A DNA stretch of 64,000 nucleotides from Mycolicibacterium boenickei. GTDB lineage: Bacteria; Actinomycetota; Actinomycetes; Mycobacteriales; Mycobacteriaceae. The position numbers and the translations under genes were made by a program. The number at the start of each line of letters is the position of its first letter. The first letter of the stretch is position 1. Shown here piece by piece: positions 49,832-59,447 of the stretch. A model generated the notes under the pieces. It searched no databases. It was not told the origin of the DNA and saw only the letters and a program-made list of their open reading frames with translations. The DNA lies in the NCBI RefSeq assembly GCF_010731295.1, contig NZ_AP022579.1, positions 2,046,001 to 2,110,000 of the forward strand, read 5' to 3'.

Positions 49832-51261
49832 ACCTGCTCCTTGAGTTGAAGGGATTTGGTCTGCAGGTATTCCTCGAAGCCGAAGCGTCCCAGCTCGCGG
49901 CCGATCCCGGATTTCTTGTAGCCACCGAATGGCGCGGTGGGGTTGTAGGCGCCGCCGTTGATGTCGAGCTGTCCGGTCTGCACCTTCCGGGCGAAGGCGA
50001 TCGCGTCGTCGTCGGTCGCGGCCCAGACCGCGCCGGAAAGTCCGTAGGGCGTGCCGTTGGCGATGCGCAGCGCGTCGTCGGCATCGGCGTAGGGGATGAC
50101 CGCGAGCACCGGCCCGAACACCTCTTCCTGGCCGAGTTCGGAGTCTGGATCGACGTCCGCGAAAACCGTTGGTGCCACGTAGTACCCGGCGTCGGCGATC
50201 GGCTCGGCGCCTCCGGTCAGCAAGCGGGCGCCGTCACGCCGGGCTCGTTCGATGAATCCGCGAACCGTGTCGAACTGCGACCGCGAAGCCGACGGTCCGA
50301 TCCGGGTCGCAGGGTCGCGCGGATCTCCCACGGTGTAACGGGCCACTGCGGACTCGATCAGGTCCAGTGCTTCGCCGTAGCGGCTCTGCGGCACCAGCAT
50401 CCTGGTCCAGGCCATGCACGTCTGTCCGCCGTTGAGGAACGCATTGCCGACGCCCACCTTGACCGCGGTGGCCAGGTCGGCGCCATCGAGGATCACGTTG
50501 GCGGATTTGCCGCCGAGTTCTAGGGCGACCTTCTTGATCGACCGCCCGGCCAGTTCTCCGACGCGGGCGCCGACCCCGGTCGATCCGGTGAACGAGACGA
50601 AATCGACGTCCGGATGTGCCGCGATGTGTTCGCCGATCACCCGGCCGGGACCGGACACCAGGTTGAGCGTTCCGGGCGGCAGGCCCGCATCCTCGCAGGC
50701 TTGTACGAACGCGAACACCGACAGCGGGGCTTCGTTGCTGGGTTTCAGCACGACGGTGCAGCCGGCGGCGATGGCAGGCAGCACCTTGGCGACCACCTGG
50801 TACAGCGGATAATTCCACGGGGTGATGGCCCCGACGACGCCGTAGGGTTCACGGAGCACCAGCGAATTGCCGATGTGCTCCTCGAATTCGAAGGTGTCCA
50901 GCACCTGGGCGAATCCCTTGGCCACGGCGAGCGGCACCTGGGTTTGCACCGTCTGGGCAATGCGTACCGGGGCACCCATCTCCGCTGTGATGAGCTCGGC
51001 TATGTCGGGTAGCCGCTTCTCCATCGCGGCGATCACGCGCTGCGTTCGATCCCGGCGCTCGGCAACGGAGATCAGCGGATCGAACGCGCGCCGGGCCGCG
51101 GCGACGGCAGCGTCGACATCGGCGGCGCCGCCGTTGGGGACGTGGCCGATCACGGCTTCGGTAGCGGGGTCGATGACTTCGACAACGTCACCGCGGTCGT
51201 TCCCCCGTGGAGTGGTCCAGCTGCCGTCGATGAACAGTCTGTCGTGTTCGAAAGTGGGCAC
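49828..51261 (-). CDS. Aldehyde dehydrogenase
   Basis: NAD(P)-dependent aldehyde dehydrogenase, 477 residues. TPWNYPLYQVVAKVLPAIAAGCTVVLKPSNEAP binds cofactor, FTGSTGVGARVGELAG is the nucleotide loop, VALELGGKSANVIL holds the general-base Glu, and NGGQTCMAWTRML holds the catalytic Cys. The C-terminal NPTAPFGGYKKSGIGRELG is standard. It would oxidise an aldehyde intermediate to the acid that FadD activates. GTG start preceded by AAGGA. Confidence 0.93.
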   Translation of the reverse strand: MPTFEHDRLFIDGSWTTPRGNDRGDVVEVIDPATEAVIGHVPNGGAADVDAAVAAARRAFDPLISVAERRDRTQRVIAAMEKRLPDIAELITAEMGAPVRIAQTVQTQVPLAVAKGFAQVLDTFEFEEHIGNSLVLREPYGVVGAITPWNYPLYQVVAKVLPAIAAGCTVVLKPSNEAPLSVFAFVQACEDAGLPPGTLNLVSGPGRVIGEHIAAHPDVDFVSFTGSTGVGARVGELAGRSIKKVALELGGKSANVILDGADLATAVKVGVGNAFLNGGQTCMAWTRMLVPQSRYGEALDLIESAVARYTVGDPRDPATRIGPSASRSQFDTVRGFIERARRDGARLLTGGAEPIADAGYYVAPTVFADVDPDSELGQEEVFGPVLAVIPYADADDALRIANGTPYGLSGAVWAATDDDAIAFARKVQTGQLDINGGAYNPTAPFGGYKKSGIGRELGRFGFEEYLQTKSLQLKEQV

Positions 51262-51288
51262 GGTCGTCCTTGTTTCTCGTTGAAATGT

Positions 51289-52395
51289 TCAGGGAATCAG
51301 GCTGGCGCGCACATCGCGTTTGCCGTCGGCGGCGGCGAAGGCATCGTTGATGTCGTCAAGCGAATACGACGCTGTCGCAAGACGATCGAATGGCAGCTGG
51401 TGTTGGTGTCGGTCGAGGAAGTCCAGCGCCCGGGACAGCACCACGGGGTCGTACAGCGAGACGCCTACCATCGTCTTGTTGGTGAAGACGAACCGTGACG
51501 GGTCGAATGCGAACGTCTTGCCGATGTTGATGTTTCCGATCTCGACGTAGCGGCCGAATTGCCCGAGCATCTGCAGCCCCTCGTCGATCGCCGACGGGTG
51601 GCCGACGACCTCGACCGCGACGTCGGCGCCGTGGCCGTCGGTGAGTGCGCGCACGGCCTTCGCCCGATCTTTCGGGGTGGACATCTGGTTGAGGTCGATC
51701 ACCGAATCGGCACCGAAAGCTTCTGCCAACGCCAGCCGTTCAGGAACCCCGTCGATGGCGATCACGTTGGCCGCACCCCTCGCCTTGGCCACCGCGACCG
51801 CGTAGAGACCCAGGGCGCCTGCGCCCTGGACCACAACATGTTCGCCGAGTTGCAGGTCGACCCGTTCGAGGCCGTACATGACCTGTGACAGTGCGCAGTT
51901 GGCGCCGGCGGCGATGTCGTCGCTCACCGTGTCGGGCACCGTGTAGACCACCGCACCGGCCGGAAGCAGGTAGTAGTCGCCGTAGCCGCCGACGAAAAAG
52001 GGAGGTTCGTCGGCGCGGCCCAGCATGGCCATCTTCAGGTTCAGGCAGGCGTTGCGCCGCCCCGCCAGGCAGTTGCGACAGCGGTGGCACGAGTAGAAGT
52101 ACGGGAACACTATTCGGGATCCCGCGGTCAGTGGTTTGCCGTTGGAATCGGTGGACACTCCGTCGCCAAGGACTTCGACGGCGCCGACCATCTCGTGGCC
52201 CAGCACGGTGGGCAGCTGCCCGCCCAGGCCGCGCGTGGCGAAGGTGCCGTGCCAGGCGTGCACATCCGACCCGCAGATGTTCGCCCGTAGGACGCGGATC
52301 AGTATCTCTCCTGGCCCGACTTCGGGCAGGGAGACCGTCTGAATCTCAAATGGCTTGCCTGGTTCGTCGAAGCGCGCGATGCGGCCGGTGTACAC
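51289..52395 (-). CDS. Zinc-dependent alcohol dehydrogenase (MDR family)
   Basis: A 368-residue medium-chain dehydrogenase. Catalytic zinc ligands are in NICGSDVHAWHG and GHEMVGAVE; the structural zinc site CHRCRNCLAGRRNAC has four Cys; the nucleotide fold is VVVQGAGALGLYAVAVAKARGA followed by IDGVPERLALAE (Asp, NAD type). The GTG at 52395 has GAAGGGA at five bases; the longer open frame is a shadow of the FadD gene. It could oxidise an alcohol to the aldehyde used by the downstream ALDH. Confidence 0.9.
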   Translation of the reverse strand: MYTGRIARFDEPGKPFEIQTVSLPEVGPGEILIRVLRANICGSDVHAWHGTFATRGLGGQLPTVLGHEMVGAVEVLGDGVSTDSNGKPLTAGSRIVFPYFYSCHRCRNCLAGRRNACLNLKMAMLGRADEPPFFVGGYGDYYLLPAGAVVYTVPDTVSDDIAAGANCALSQVMYGLERVDLQLGEHVVVQGAGALGLYAVAVAKARGAANVIAIDGVPERLALAEAFGADSVIDLNQMSTPKDRAKAVRALTDGHGADVAVEVVGHPSAIDEGLQMLGQFGRYVEIGNINIGKTFAFDPSRFVFTNKTMVGVSLYDPVVLSRALDFLDRHQHQLPFDRLATASYSLDDINDAFAAADGKRDVRASLIP

Positions 52396-52405
52396 AGTGA
52401 TCCCT

Positions 52406-54010
52406 TCAGTTGCTGGTGAATTCGAGGCCGAACCGCTCGCGAAGGTCGCGTTTGAGCAGTTTGCCGCTGGGGTTCTTCGGGAGCGATTCGACAAAGAACA
52501 CCTGTTTGGGGGTCTTGAATCCGGCGAGATGCGCATGGCAGTGACGCAGGATGTCCTCTTGGGTGAGGGTGGCTCCGGCCCGGGCCACCACAGCGGCGAC
52601 CACCGCCTCCACCCAGACCGGGTGTGCGACCCCGAACACGGCGACTTCCTCGATGCCGTTGTGCCGGTACAGGACTTCTTCGACTTCACGGCTTGCGACG
52701 TTCTCGCCGCCGGTCTTGATCATGTCCTTCTTGCGATCCACCACGTGCAGCAGGCCGTGCTCGTCGTAGAAGCCCAGATCGCCGGAATGGAACCAGCCGC
52801 CGGCGAAGACCTTCGCGGTCTTGTCTTCATCGTCGAGGTAGCCCAGCATCAAATGCGGGCTGCGATGGGCGATTTCACCGACCGTGCCGGCCTCGACCGG
52901 AACATCGTTGTCGTCGAGGATGACGGTTTCGACATTGACGACGGGTCGGCCCGCGGCCCCGGCGTGAGCATCCTGCTCATCGGGTCCGAGGGCAGAGGCC
53001 AGCGGGGCCATCTCGGTCTGGCCGTAGAAGTTCCAGAGCCGGAGGTCGGGCAGCCGCCGGCGCATCTCGTGCAGAACCTCGGTCGGCATCGGTGATGCGC
53101 CGTAATAACCCTTCCGCAGACTCGACAGGTTCACTTCGTCGAACACCGGACTCCGAAGCAGACTGATCCATACTGTCGGCGGGGCAAAGTAATTGGTGAC
53201 GCCGTAGCGCTCGATGGTGCGCAGGACCAGTTCCGGCTCGGGCCGTGGGACGATGATGCTGGTTGCGCCCAGGTATATGTCTGTGGCGAGGAAGTTGTCC
53301 AACTGCGCGCAGTGATACAGCGGCAGTGAATGGATTTCCACGTCGTCGCCCGACATGGAGCCGGCCACGATGGTGCTGATGTACTGCCACATCAAGCTGC
53401 GGCTGCTGTGCATGACGCCCTTGGGCCGCGATTCGGTACCGCTGGTGTACATCACGCGGAGCAGTTGATCGTCGTCGATCCGGCAATCCGGAACATCGGC
53501 GGTGGTGGCGAGCCAATCCGCGAAATCCGTCCAGCCCGAGGGGCTGGATTGGCCGGCGGGGACGATCGCTGCCTTAATGCGGACCGCTGTCCCGGTGGTC
53601 AGGGCCTGTTCGGCCACCGGCACGAGGTCACCCTCGACGATGAATCCCGCGGCCTGGCTGTGCCCGAGGATGTAGGAGATCTCCTCCGGCTTCAGCATGA
53701 AGTTGATGGGCACCAGCACCACCCCGGCGCGGGCAGTGGCGAACGCCAATACCGCGTACTGCCAGCAGTTGCGCGACAGCAGTGCGACCCGGTCGCCGGG
53801 ATGTAGCCCTTCCTCGTGCAACGCAGCAGCGGCACGATCCACCAGGCGATCGAACTCGGCGAAGCTCAGGACCACGTCGCCATCGATGATGGCTGCCTTG
53901 TCTGGTTGCCTGCGCGCCGACCGGCGGGGGATATCGGCGAGGCTGTGGCTGCGGGTCCGGGCGATGATCGCGGCCAGGTCGTCGGAATGCATGCTCGGCA
54001 GGGTAGGCAT
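52406..54010 (-). CDS. Acyl-CoA synthetase (FadD-type AMP-ligase)
   Basis: A 534-residue ANL-superfamily ligase that activates a carboxylic acid with ATP and CoA. The P-loop is MYTSGTESRPKGVMHSS; further motifs are YGASPMPTEVLHE, WNFYGQTEMAPL, WFHSGDLGFYDEHGLLHVVDRKKDMIKTGGENV and the catalytic Lys in NPSGKLLKRDLRERF. It is the first gene of the long minus-strand operon and divergent from the Baeyer-Villiger monooxygenase, with 85 bases between starts. Confidence 0.92.
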   Translation of the reverse strand: MPTLPSMHSDDLAAIIARTRSHSLADIPRRSARRQPDKAAIIDGDVVLSFAEFDRLVDRAAAALHEEGLHPGDRVALLSRNCWQYAVLAFATARAGVVLVPINFMLKPEEISYILGHSQAAGFIVEGDLVPVAEQALTTGTAVRIKAAIVPAGQSSPSGWTDFADWLATTADVPDCRIDDDQLLRVMYTSGTESRPKGVMHSSRSLMWQYISTIVAGSMSGDDVEIHSLPLYHCAQLDNFLATDIYLGATSIIVPRPEPELVLRTIERYGVTNYFAPPTVWISLLRSPVFDEVNLSSLRKGYYGASPMPTEVLHEMRRRLPDLRLWNFYGQTEMAPLASALGPDEQDAHAGAAGRPVVNVETVILDDNDVPVEAGTVGEIAHRSPHLMLGYLDDEDKTAKVFAGGWFHSGDLGFYDEHGLLHVVDRKKDMIKTGGENVASREVEEVLYRHNGIEEVAVFGVAHPVWVEAVVAAVVARAGATLTQEDILRHCHAHLAGFKTPKQVFFVESLPKNPSGKLLKRDLRERFGLEFTSN

Positions 54011-54078
54011 GTGGCCGACGGCTGCGGTGGTTCGTCTCCCGCTCAGTAGACAGGACAGGCGCGGTCAGGGCCCAAGCC

Positions 54079-54093
54079 CTTCGATACTCGAAG
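54079..54093. promoter_or_regulatory. Palindrome overlapping the BVMO promoter
   Basis: CTTCGATACTCGAAG is a perfect 6-3-6 palindrome ending two bases before the BVMO ATG. Its centre includes GATACT, a plausible -10 hexamer spaced for a leaderless transcript starting near 54096. A regulator bound here would block the polymerase. Confidence 0.55.
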
Positions 54094-54095
54094 CC

Positions 54096-56021
54096 ATGAC
54101 CGCTACCACTGAATCCTCGTCACTCGCGGATCGTGCCCCAGACCCCGCTGTCCTGCGCGCCCATCTCCTGGAGGCGGACCCTGGTGTTCTGGTCGCGGTG
54201 TTGGCTCAGATGACGGGCGACGCATCGGTTGTCGATCGGTATGCAGCCAAGATCGATCACGTGCCCGACCCGCCCGAGAGGGCCGGATCGACCGACCCTC
54301 AGACCGCCGAGACACTGGCCGATGAGATCATCGCCGCGTTGGGCCGACCACGCCGTGACGATGCGATTGCGGCCGACGACCGTGCTTTCTTCGCCAGCCT
54401 GCTGCCGATCGCGCTGGGCGGCCCGGTCGACGACGAACAAGTCGATCTGCTGTTGGAGCAGGGCGGTTTCCGCCCGTCACAGCCCACCTTGCCGCGCACC
54501 ACACCGATTCCCCAGACCACCACCGTGGCCATCATCGGTGCCGGCATCGCCGGTCTGGCCGTGGCGCTGGCGGCAGCCGAGGAAGGTGTGCAGTTCCAGA
54601 TCTTCGACCGCAACCAGGAGGTTGGCGGCACCTGGCTGACCACCACCTATCCCGGCATCGGCGTCGACACGCCATCGGCGTACTACTCGTTGTCGCGTGA
54701 GGTGAATCCGGATTGGTCGAACTACTATCCGCAGGGCGCGGAGTACCAGGCGTATCTGGTTTCGCTGGCCGACAAACACGATCTGCGTCGCCACATCCGG
54801 TTCGGCACCGAGGTCGAGGCCTTGTGGTGGGACGAAGCGCGACGGCAGTGGCAGATCCACTCGCGCACTGCCGACGGCACCCAGGACGTCGACTACGCCA
54901 GCGTCGTGGTGACCGCTGCCGGCTATCTGAACCGACCCAGGTTCCCCGAGATCGATGGACGAGACAGCTTCGCGGGCACCAGTATTCACTCAGCCCAATG
55001 GGATCCGGCACTGGATCTGGCGGGTAAGAAGGTCGCGGTGATCGGCGCCGGTTGCACGGCGGTGCAGATCGTCGATGCCTGTGTCGACGAGGTTGAGCAC
55101 CTGACCGTGTTCCAACGCCAGCCGCACTGGGTGGCGCCGCGCAAGCGGCTCTCCGACGAGGTTCCCGAACACCGTCGTTATCTGGGACGGGTGCTGCCCT
55201 ACTACGCGATGTGGCACCGGCTCAAGTCGTACTGGGGTACCGCCGACAACAACTACCCGATCATCCTGCAGGACCCAGACTGGTCCAAGACGCACCTGTC
55301 GATCTCGCCTACCAACGACGTGCTGCTGCAGCTGTGCTTGGATTACATCGATCGGATGTTCGGCGCCGGAAGCGAATTGGCGAAGAAGGTCACTCCGGAT
55401 TTCGCGCCGTACGGCAAGCGGATCATCCGCGATCCCGGCGGCTACTACGCGGCGCTCACCCGCGAACATGTCGACGTCGAAGCCAGTGAACCCGCGGCGA
55501 TCAACGAGCATGGCATCGTCACGGCCGACGGCAGGCAGATCGATCTCGACGTGATCATCTACGCGACCGGCTACCACTTGGATTTCCTGTCCACGGTCGA
55601 CATCCGGGGGCGTGACGGCAAGACCCTGGCCCAGGAATGGGGTGACAGCCCGCGCGCATACCGCGGCGGCACGGTGCCGGGCTTCCCGAACCTCTTCATC
55701 ACCTCGGCACCGAACTACAGCCCCGGACATGGTGCGGGGGCCAACTTCTCGATGGAGGTGCTGGCGCACTACATCGTGGAGTGCCTGCAGCTGATGGCGT
55801 TGCGCGGCGCATCGACGATGGAAGTCACCCAATCCGCGTTCCAGAGTTACGTCGACGGGATCGACGAGACGATGCAGGGCACCGTCTGGTGTCACACCCC
55901 GAACGCCCACACCTATTACCGGTCGGGCTCCGGACGTGTTGTGGTGGCCACGCCGTACCGCCTGGTGGACCTGTGGCACCAGCACCGTGCCCCGATCGAA
56001 GAGGATTTCATTCTCCGATGA
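54096..56021 (+). CDS. Baeyer-Villiger flavin monooxygenase
   Basis: Type I BVMO, 641 residues, inserting oxygen next to a ketone to give an ester or lactone. An N-terminal extension of about 140 residues precedes the FAD motif GAGIAG (148-153). The BVMO fingerprint is FAGTSIHSAQWD (292-303), followed by the NADPH motif VIGAGCTAVQ. The extension is typical of the larger BVMOs such as cyclododecanone or steroid monooxygenases. The start is the ATG at 54096; upstream in-frame sequence is antisense to fadD. It overlaps the next SDR by ATGA. Confidence 0.92.
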   Translation: MTATTESSSLADRAPDPAVLRAHLLEADPGVLVAVLAQMTGDASVVDRYAAKIDHVPDPPERAGSTDPQTAETLADEIIAALGRPRRDDAIAADDRAFFASLLPIALGGPVDDEQVDLLLEQGGFRPSQPTLPRTTPIPQTTTVAIIGAGIAGLAVALAAAEEGVQFQIFDRNQEVGGTWLTTTYPGIGVDTPSAYYSLSREVNPDWSNYYPQGAEYQAYLVSLADKHDLRRHIRFGTEVEALWWDEARRQWQIHSRTADGTQDVDYASVVVTAAGYLNRPRFPEIDGRDSFAGTSIHSAQWDPALDLAGKKVAVIGAGCTAVQIVDACVDEVEHLTVFQRQPHWVAPRKRLSDEVPEHRRYLGRVLPYYAMWHRLKSYWGTADNNYPIILQDPDWSKTHLSISPTNDVLLQLCLDYIDRMFGAGSELAKKVTPDFAPYGKRIIRDPGGYYAALTREHVDVEASEPAAINEHGIVTADGRQIDLDVIIYATGYHLDFLSTVDIRGRDGKTLAQEWGDSPRAYRGGTVPGFPNLFITSAPNYSPGHGAGANFSMEVLAHYIVECLQLMALRGASTMEVTQSAFQSYVDGIDETMQGTVWCHTPNAHTYYRSGSGRVVVATPYRLVDLWHQHRAPIEEDFILR

Positions 56022-56905
56022 GCCAGATACTGGCCGGCAGAACGGCATTGGTCACCGGCAGCAGCCGAGGTATCGGGCGTGCCATCGCACAACGACTGGC
56101 GGCTGAAGGCGCGACGGTTGCGGTGACCGCCCGCGCCTACGTCCCGACTCCGTCCACCCGGGCCGGGGTCACCGAGGCGATCCCCGGGACGATCGAGGAG
56201 ACCATCGCCCTCATCGAAGCCGCCGGGGGATCTGCCTTCGGGTTGGCCGCCGATCTGGAAGACAGTGCAGCCCGGGACAGCCTGATCGATGCCGTCGTCG
56301 AGCGCACGGGCCGGCTGGACATTCTGGTCAACAACGCCGGCTACGCCGACTATTCGGTCGTCGAAGAGATGCCGGTCGAGACGTTCGACCGCACCGTGGA
56401 GCACTACCTCAAGACGCCGTTCGCATTGACGAAAGCCGCTGTGCCGCACATGCGTGCCCAGGGAGCGGGGTGGATCGTCAACATCGGATCGGTGACCGGT
56501 GTGGCCCCGGTGCGGCCGTACCGGGACTACAACAAGACCGCGGGCGACGTGATCTACGCATCGTGTAAGGCGGCACTGCACCGGTTCACCCAAGGTGTCG
56601 CGGCTGAGCTGCTCGACGCCAACGTCGCGGTGAACTGCGTCGGTCCGTCGACGGCGGTGCGCACCCCCGGGGCGGCGTCGCTGATTCCGGATACGTTTCC
56701 GACCGAACCCGTTGAGTACCTTGCCGAAACAGTGCTCGCGATGTGTCACCTGCCCGCTGCCGACCGGACGGGGCTGGTTGCCTTCAGCCTGCACTACCCG
56801 TGGTCACAACAACTTCCGGTGCACTCGCTGGACGGCGGCGCGGTGTTGCCGCCACTGCAGCCGCCGGCGGCGTCGAATCCCAACATCCTGCCCGCGGGAG
56901 TCTGA
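56018..56905 (+). CDS. SDR-family oxidoreductase coupled to BVMO
   Basis: A 295-residue SDR: VTGSSRGIGRAIAQRLAAEGATVAVTARAY (Arg after beta-2, NADP-type), LVNNAGYADYS, and a catalytic VNIGSVTGVAPVRPYRDYNKTAGDVIYASCKAALHRF in which the Tyr-Lys pair is preceded by an insertion. NADP preference matches the NADPH need of the BVMO, so it may make the ketone substrate while regenerating NADPH. Its ATG overlaps the BVMO stop. The C-terminal tail is proline-rich and not conserved in SDRs. Confidence 0.87.
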   Translation: MSQILAGRTALVTGSSRGIGRAIAQRLAAEGATVAVTARAYVPTPSTRAGVTEAIPGTIEETIALIEAAGGSAFGLAADLEDSAARDSLIDAVVERTGRLDILVNNAGYADYSVVEEMPVETFDRTVEHYLKTPFALTKAAVPHMRAQGAGWIVNIGSVTGVAPVRPYRDYNKTAGDVIYASCKAALHRFTQGVAAELLDANVAVNCVGPSTAVRTPGAASLIPDTFPTEPVEYLAETVLAMCHLPAADRTGLVAFSLHYPWSQQLPVHSLDGGAVLPPLQPPAASNPNILPAGV

Positions 56906-56978
56906 GGTCCGATCACCGTCGTTTTTTGTCGCCGTTCTGGTTCGAAAACTTGTCGGACCTGTCTGCTTTGATGGGGTT

Positions 56979-57998
56979 ATGTCTTCGGCCGCAGTTGTTT
57001 TGGACTCCGAGTTGGGTCCGAAGCAGCGGTTGGAGGTGTTGTTCGACGAGTTGTCGCAGCTGTGTGGTCAGCGCAATGCGATCGATGGTCGGATCGTGGA
57101 GATCGTGGCTAAGATCGACCGTGACGAACTGTGCGGGATGACCGGAGCCCGCTCGGTATCGGCCATGGTGGCCTGGAAGACCGGTGTCTCACCGCGCAAC
57201 GCCGAGGTTGTGGTGGCGGTGGCGCGGCGGCTCGACGAGTTCCCCCGGTGCGCCGAAGGTATGCGGGACGGCCGGCTGTCGCTGGATCAGGTCGGGGTGA
57301 TCGCGGAGAAGGCAGCAGATGGTTCCGATGAGCATTACGCCGAGTTGGCTTCGGCGGCTACCGTTGGTCAGTTGCGTACCGCGATCAAGCTCGAGCCCCG
57401 CCCTCAACCTGATCCGAAACCCGAACCGCAGCGGGAGATCACCAAGATCCCCGGCCCTGACGACGAATACACCACCTGGCGGATCCGGCTACCGAGGCTG
57501 GAAGCGGCGACATTCGAGGCCGCCCTGCGGTCGCATCACGATGCGCTGGTGGCCGATTGGAAACGTGACCACGAGGCGGGCGATGAGCAGGCGCCGCCGT
57601 TCCCGGGCACAGTCGATGCGTTCATGAGCTTGGTCGAGGCGGGTTGGGATGCCGACGTGGCCGCCCGCCCGCACGGGCAACACACCACCGTCGCGGTCCA
57701 TCTGAACCTCACCGACCGCATCGCCGCCCTGCATCTTGGCCCGGTGCTGACCGATGAGGAGCGCCAATACCTGTTGTGCGATGCCATCTGTGAGGTGTGG
57801 CTCGAACGCCACGGCCAACCGATCAGCGTTGGGCGCGGCACCCGCACCATCAGCCGACGACTGCGCCGTGCCTTGGAGCACCGTGACCGGTGCTGTGTGG
57901 TGCCCGGCTGCGGAGCCACCCGCGGCCTGCATGCACATCACATCGTGCACTGGGAGGACGGCGGCCCCACCGACCTCGATAAGCTGAAATATCGCTAA
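56979..57998 (+). pseudogene. 13E12-family DUF222/HNH protein truncated by element insertion
   Basis: The frame encodes 339 residues of a 13E12-repeat-family protein: an N-terminal DUF222 region (LFDELSQLCGQRNAIDGRIVEIVAKIDRD, then ARSVSAMVAWKTGVSPRNAEVV) and the start of a C-terminal HNH nuclease (RDRCCVVPGCGATRGLHAHHIVHWEDGGPTDLDKL). Intact members continue with a CPYHHRLHH-like segment after GGPT-L-N-L; here the frame turns into KYR and stops. The missing HNH half and the serine integrase ten bases on show that an element inserted here. The other half should lie at the far junction. Confidence 0.88.
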
Positions 57999-58007
57999 AC
58001 TACCCTC
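57970..58007. other. Probable left attachment junction (attL or attR)
   Basis: Similarity to 13E12 genes ends around 57975-57990, within the codons after GGPTDLDKL, and the integrase ATG is at 58008. The crossover core must be in this interval. The same kind of gene is the attB of M. tuberculosis phiRv1, which also uses a serine integrase. The exact core cannot be fixed without the other junction. Confidence 0.68.
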
Positions 58008-59447
58008 ATGGGGAAAGCGAAAACTCCAGCTCAGCGTGTCGGGGCGCGGTCCGCGGCGATCTACGCCCGCATCTCAGCCGATGTGGAGGGCACCGGCCTG
58101 GGGGTCGCCCGTCAACTCGAAGACTGCCGCAAGCTCGCCGCGGAGCGAGGCTGGCCGATCGGTGACGAGTACGTCGACAATGATGTCTCAGCGTATTCGG
58201 GAAAGCCGCGCCGCGAGTACGCCCGCATGCTGGATGACCTGAAATCCGGTGCGCGGGATGCGGTGATCGTCTACAACCTCGACCGGCTACATCGCCGTCC
58301 GGTCGAGTTGGAAGACTTCGTGACGCTGTGTGAGTCGGTCGGGGTGCGTGATGTCGCTACCGTGACCGCCGACATCGATTTGGGTAACGATGACGGGTTG
58401 TTCATGGCCCGGATTTTCGCCGCGTTCGCCGCCAAAGAATCTGGCCGCAAATCCGCGCGTATCCGCCGCAAGATGTTGCAGAACGCCGAAAAAGGCCTGC
58501 CGCACGGCCCGGCGCGCCCTTTCGGATACGAGCCCGACAAAATTACCCTGCGCCCTGAGGAAGCCAAGATCGTGCGGGAGATGGTCGACCGGTATCTCGC
58601 GGGTGCGTCGATCCGGTCGTTGACCATCTGGCTCAGCGACACCGGTGTGGCCCCGCCCGCGTCGAAGTCGTGGCAGACCACCACGGTGCGCAACATTTTG
58701 GCCTCCGGACGGATCGCCGGGCTCCGGGAGCATCATGGTGAGGTGATCGGCGCCGCGGCGTGGCCGGCGATCATCACCGCGGGCGAGCGCGACCGCATCC
58801 TTGCCCGGATGACTGCTCGCAGCGTCACGAAAACTCGCGCCCCGCGCACCTACCTGCTGTCGGGGATGTTGCGGTGCGGGCGGTGTGGGAATCGGTTGTT
58901 TTCCCAAGCCCGCCATAACAATCCGACTAACCGGGTGCGGCGCTACGTGTGTTTGAAAGGTCCCGATCACGGTGGCTGCGGGCGACTGACCGTGGTGGCG
59001 CTGCCGGTCGAGGAATTGCTCACCGATGCGGTGCTGACCCGACTGGACTCACCCCAGCTGGCAGGAGCATTAGCAGGTAGGTCCAGTGTGGACGCCGACG
59101 TCGCCGCGTTGGCCGCCCAGTTGGAGGCCGACCAGGCCCGCTTGGATGAATTGGCCGGGCTGTATGCAGAGGGGGCGGTGTCGGCGCGGGAATGGATCGC
59201 TGCCCGCGACCCCATCACCGACCGCATCGCCCGCGCCCGCCGCGACATCGCCAAGGCCACCGACACCAGTGCGGTGATGGATCTGGTGGGCTGCGGCGAG
59301 GTGCTGCGCGGTCAGTGGGATGACCTTGACATCGACCGCCAACAAGCCATCATCAAATCAGTGCTCGATCACGCCGTCATCGCACCCGGCACGCCCGGGT
59401 CGCGCAAGTTGGATATCAACCGGGTACAGCCGCATTGGCGGATTTAG
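58008..59447 (+). CDS. Large serine recombinase (integrase)
   Basis: A 479-residue large serine integrase; phiRv1 integrase is of similar size (about 469). The resolvase domain begins AAIYARISADVEGTGLGVARQLEDC with the catalytic Ser23 after Arg21, and continues through VIVYNLDRLHRRP and FAAKESGRKSARIRRKM. A recombinase domain (PFGYEPD ... TVRNILASGRIAG) and a zinc-ribbon domain with CGRCGNRLF and a later Cys pair (CLKGPDHGGCG) follow, then a coiled-coil region. It is adjacent to the broken 13E12 gene, as expected for an integrase beside its att site. Confidence 0.95.
   Translation: MGKAKTPAQRVGARSAAIYARISADVEGTGLGVARQLEDCRKLAAERGWPIGDEYVDNDVSAYSGKPRREYARMLDDLKSGARDAVIVYNLDRLHRRPVELEDFVTLCESVGVRDVATVTADIDLGNDDGLFMARIFAAFAAKESGRKSARIRRKMLQNAEKGLPHGPARPFGYEPDKITLRPEEAKIVREMVDRYLAGASIRSLTIWLSDTGVAPPASKSWQTTTVRNILASGRIAGLREHHGEVIGAAAWPAIITAGERDRILARMTARSVTKTRAPRTYLLSGMLRCGRCGNRLFSQARHNNPTNRVRRYVCLKGPDHGGCGRLTVVALPVEELLTDAVLTRLDSPQLAGALAGRSSVDADVAALAAQLEADQARLDELAGLYAEGAVSAREWIAARDPITDRIARARRDIAKATDTSAVMDLVGCGEVLRGQWDDLDIDRQQAIIKSVLDHAVIAPGTPGSRKLDINRVQPHWRI

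Noticed and set aside
53697..54095. Extension of the BVMO protein to 774 residues
   Set aside because: The extension overlaps fadD on the other strand and lacks any conserved motif.
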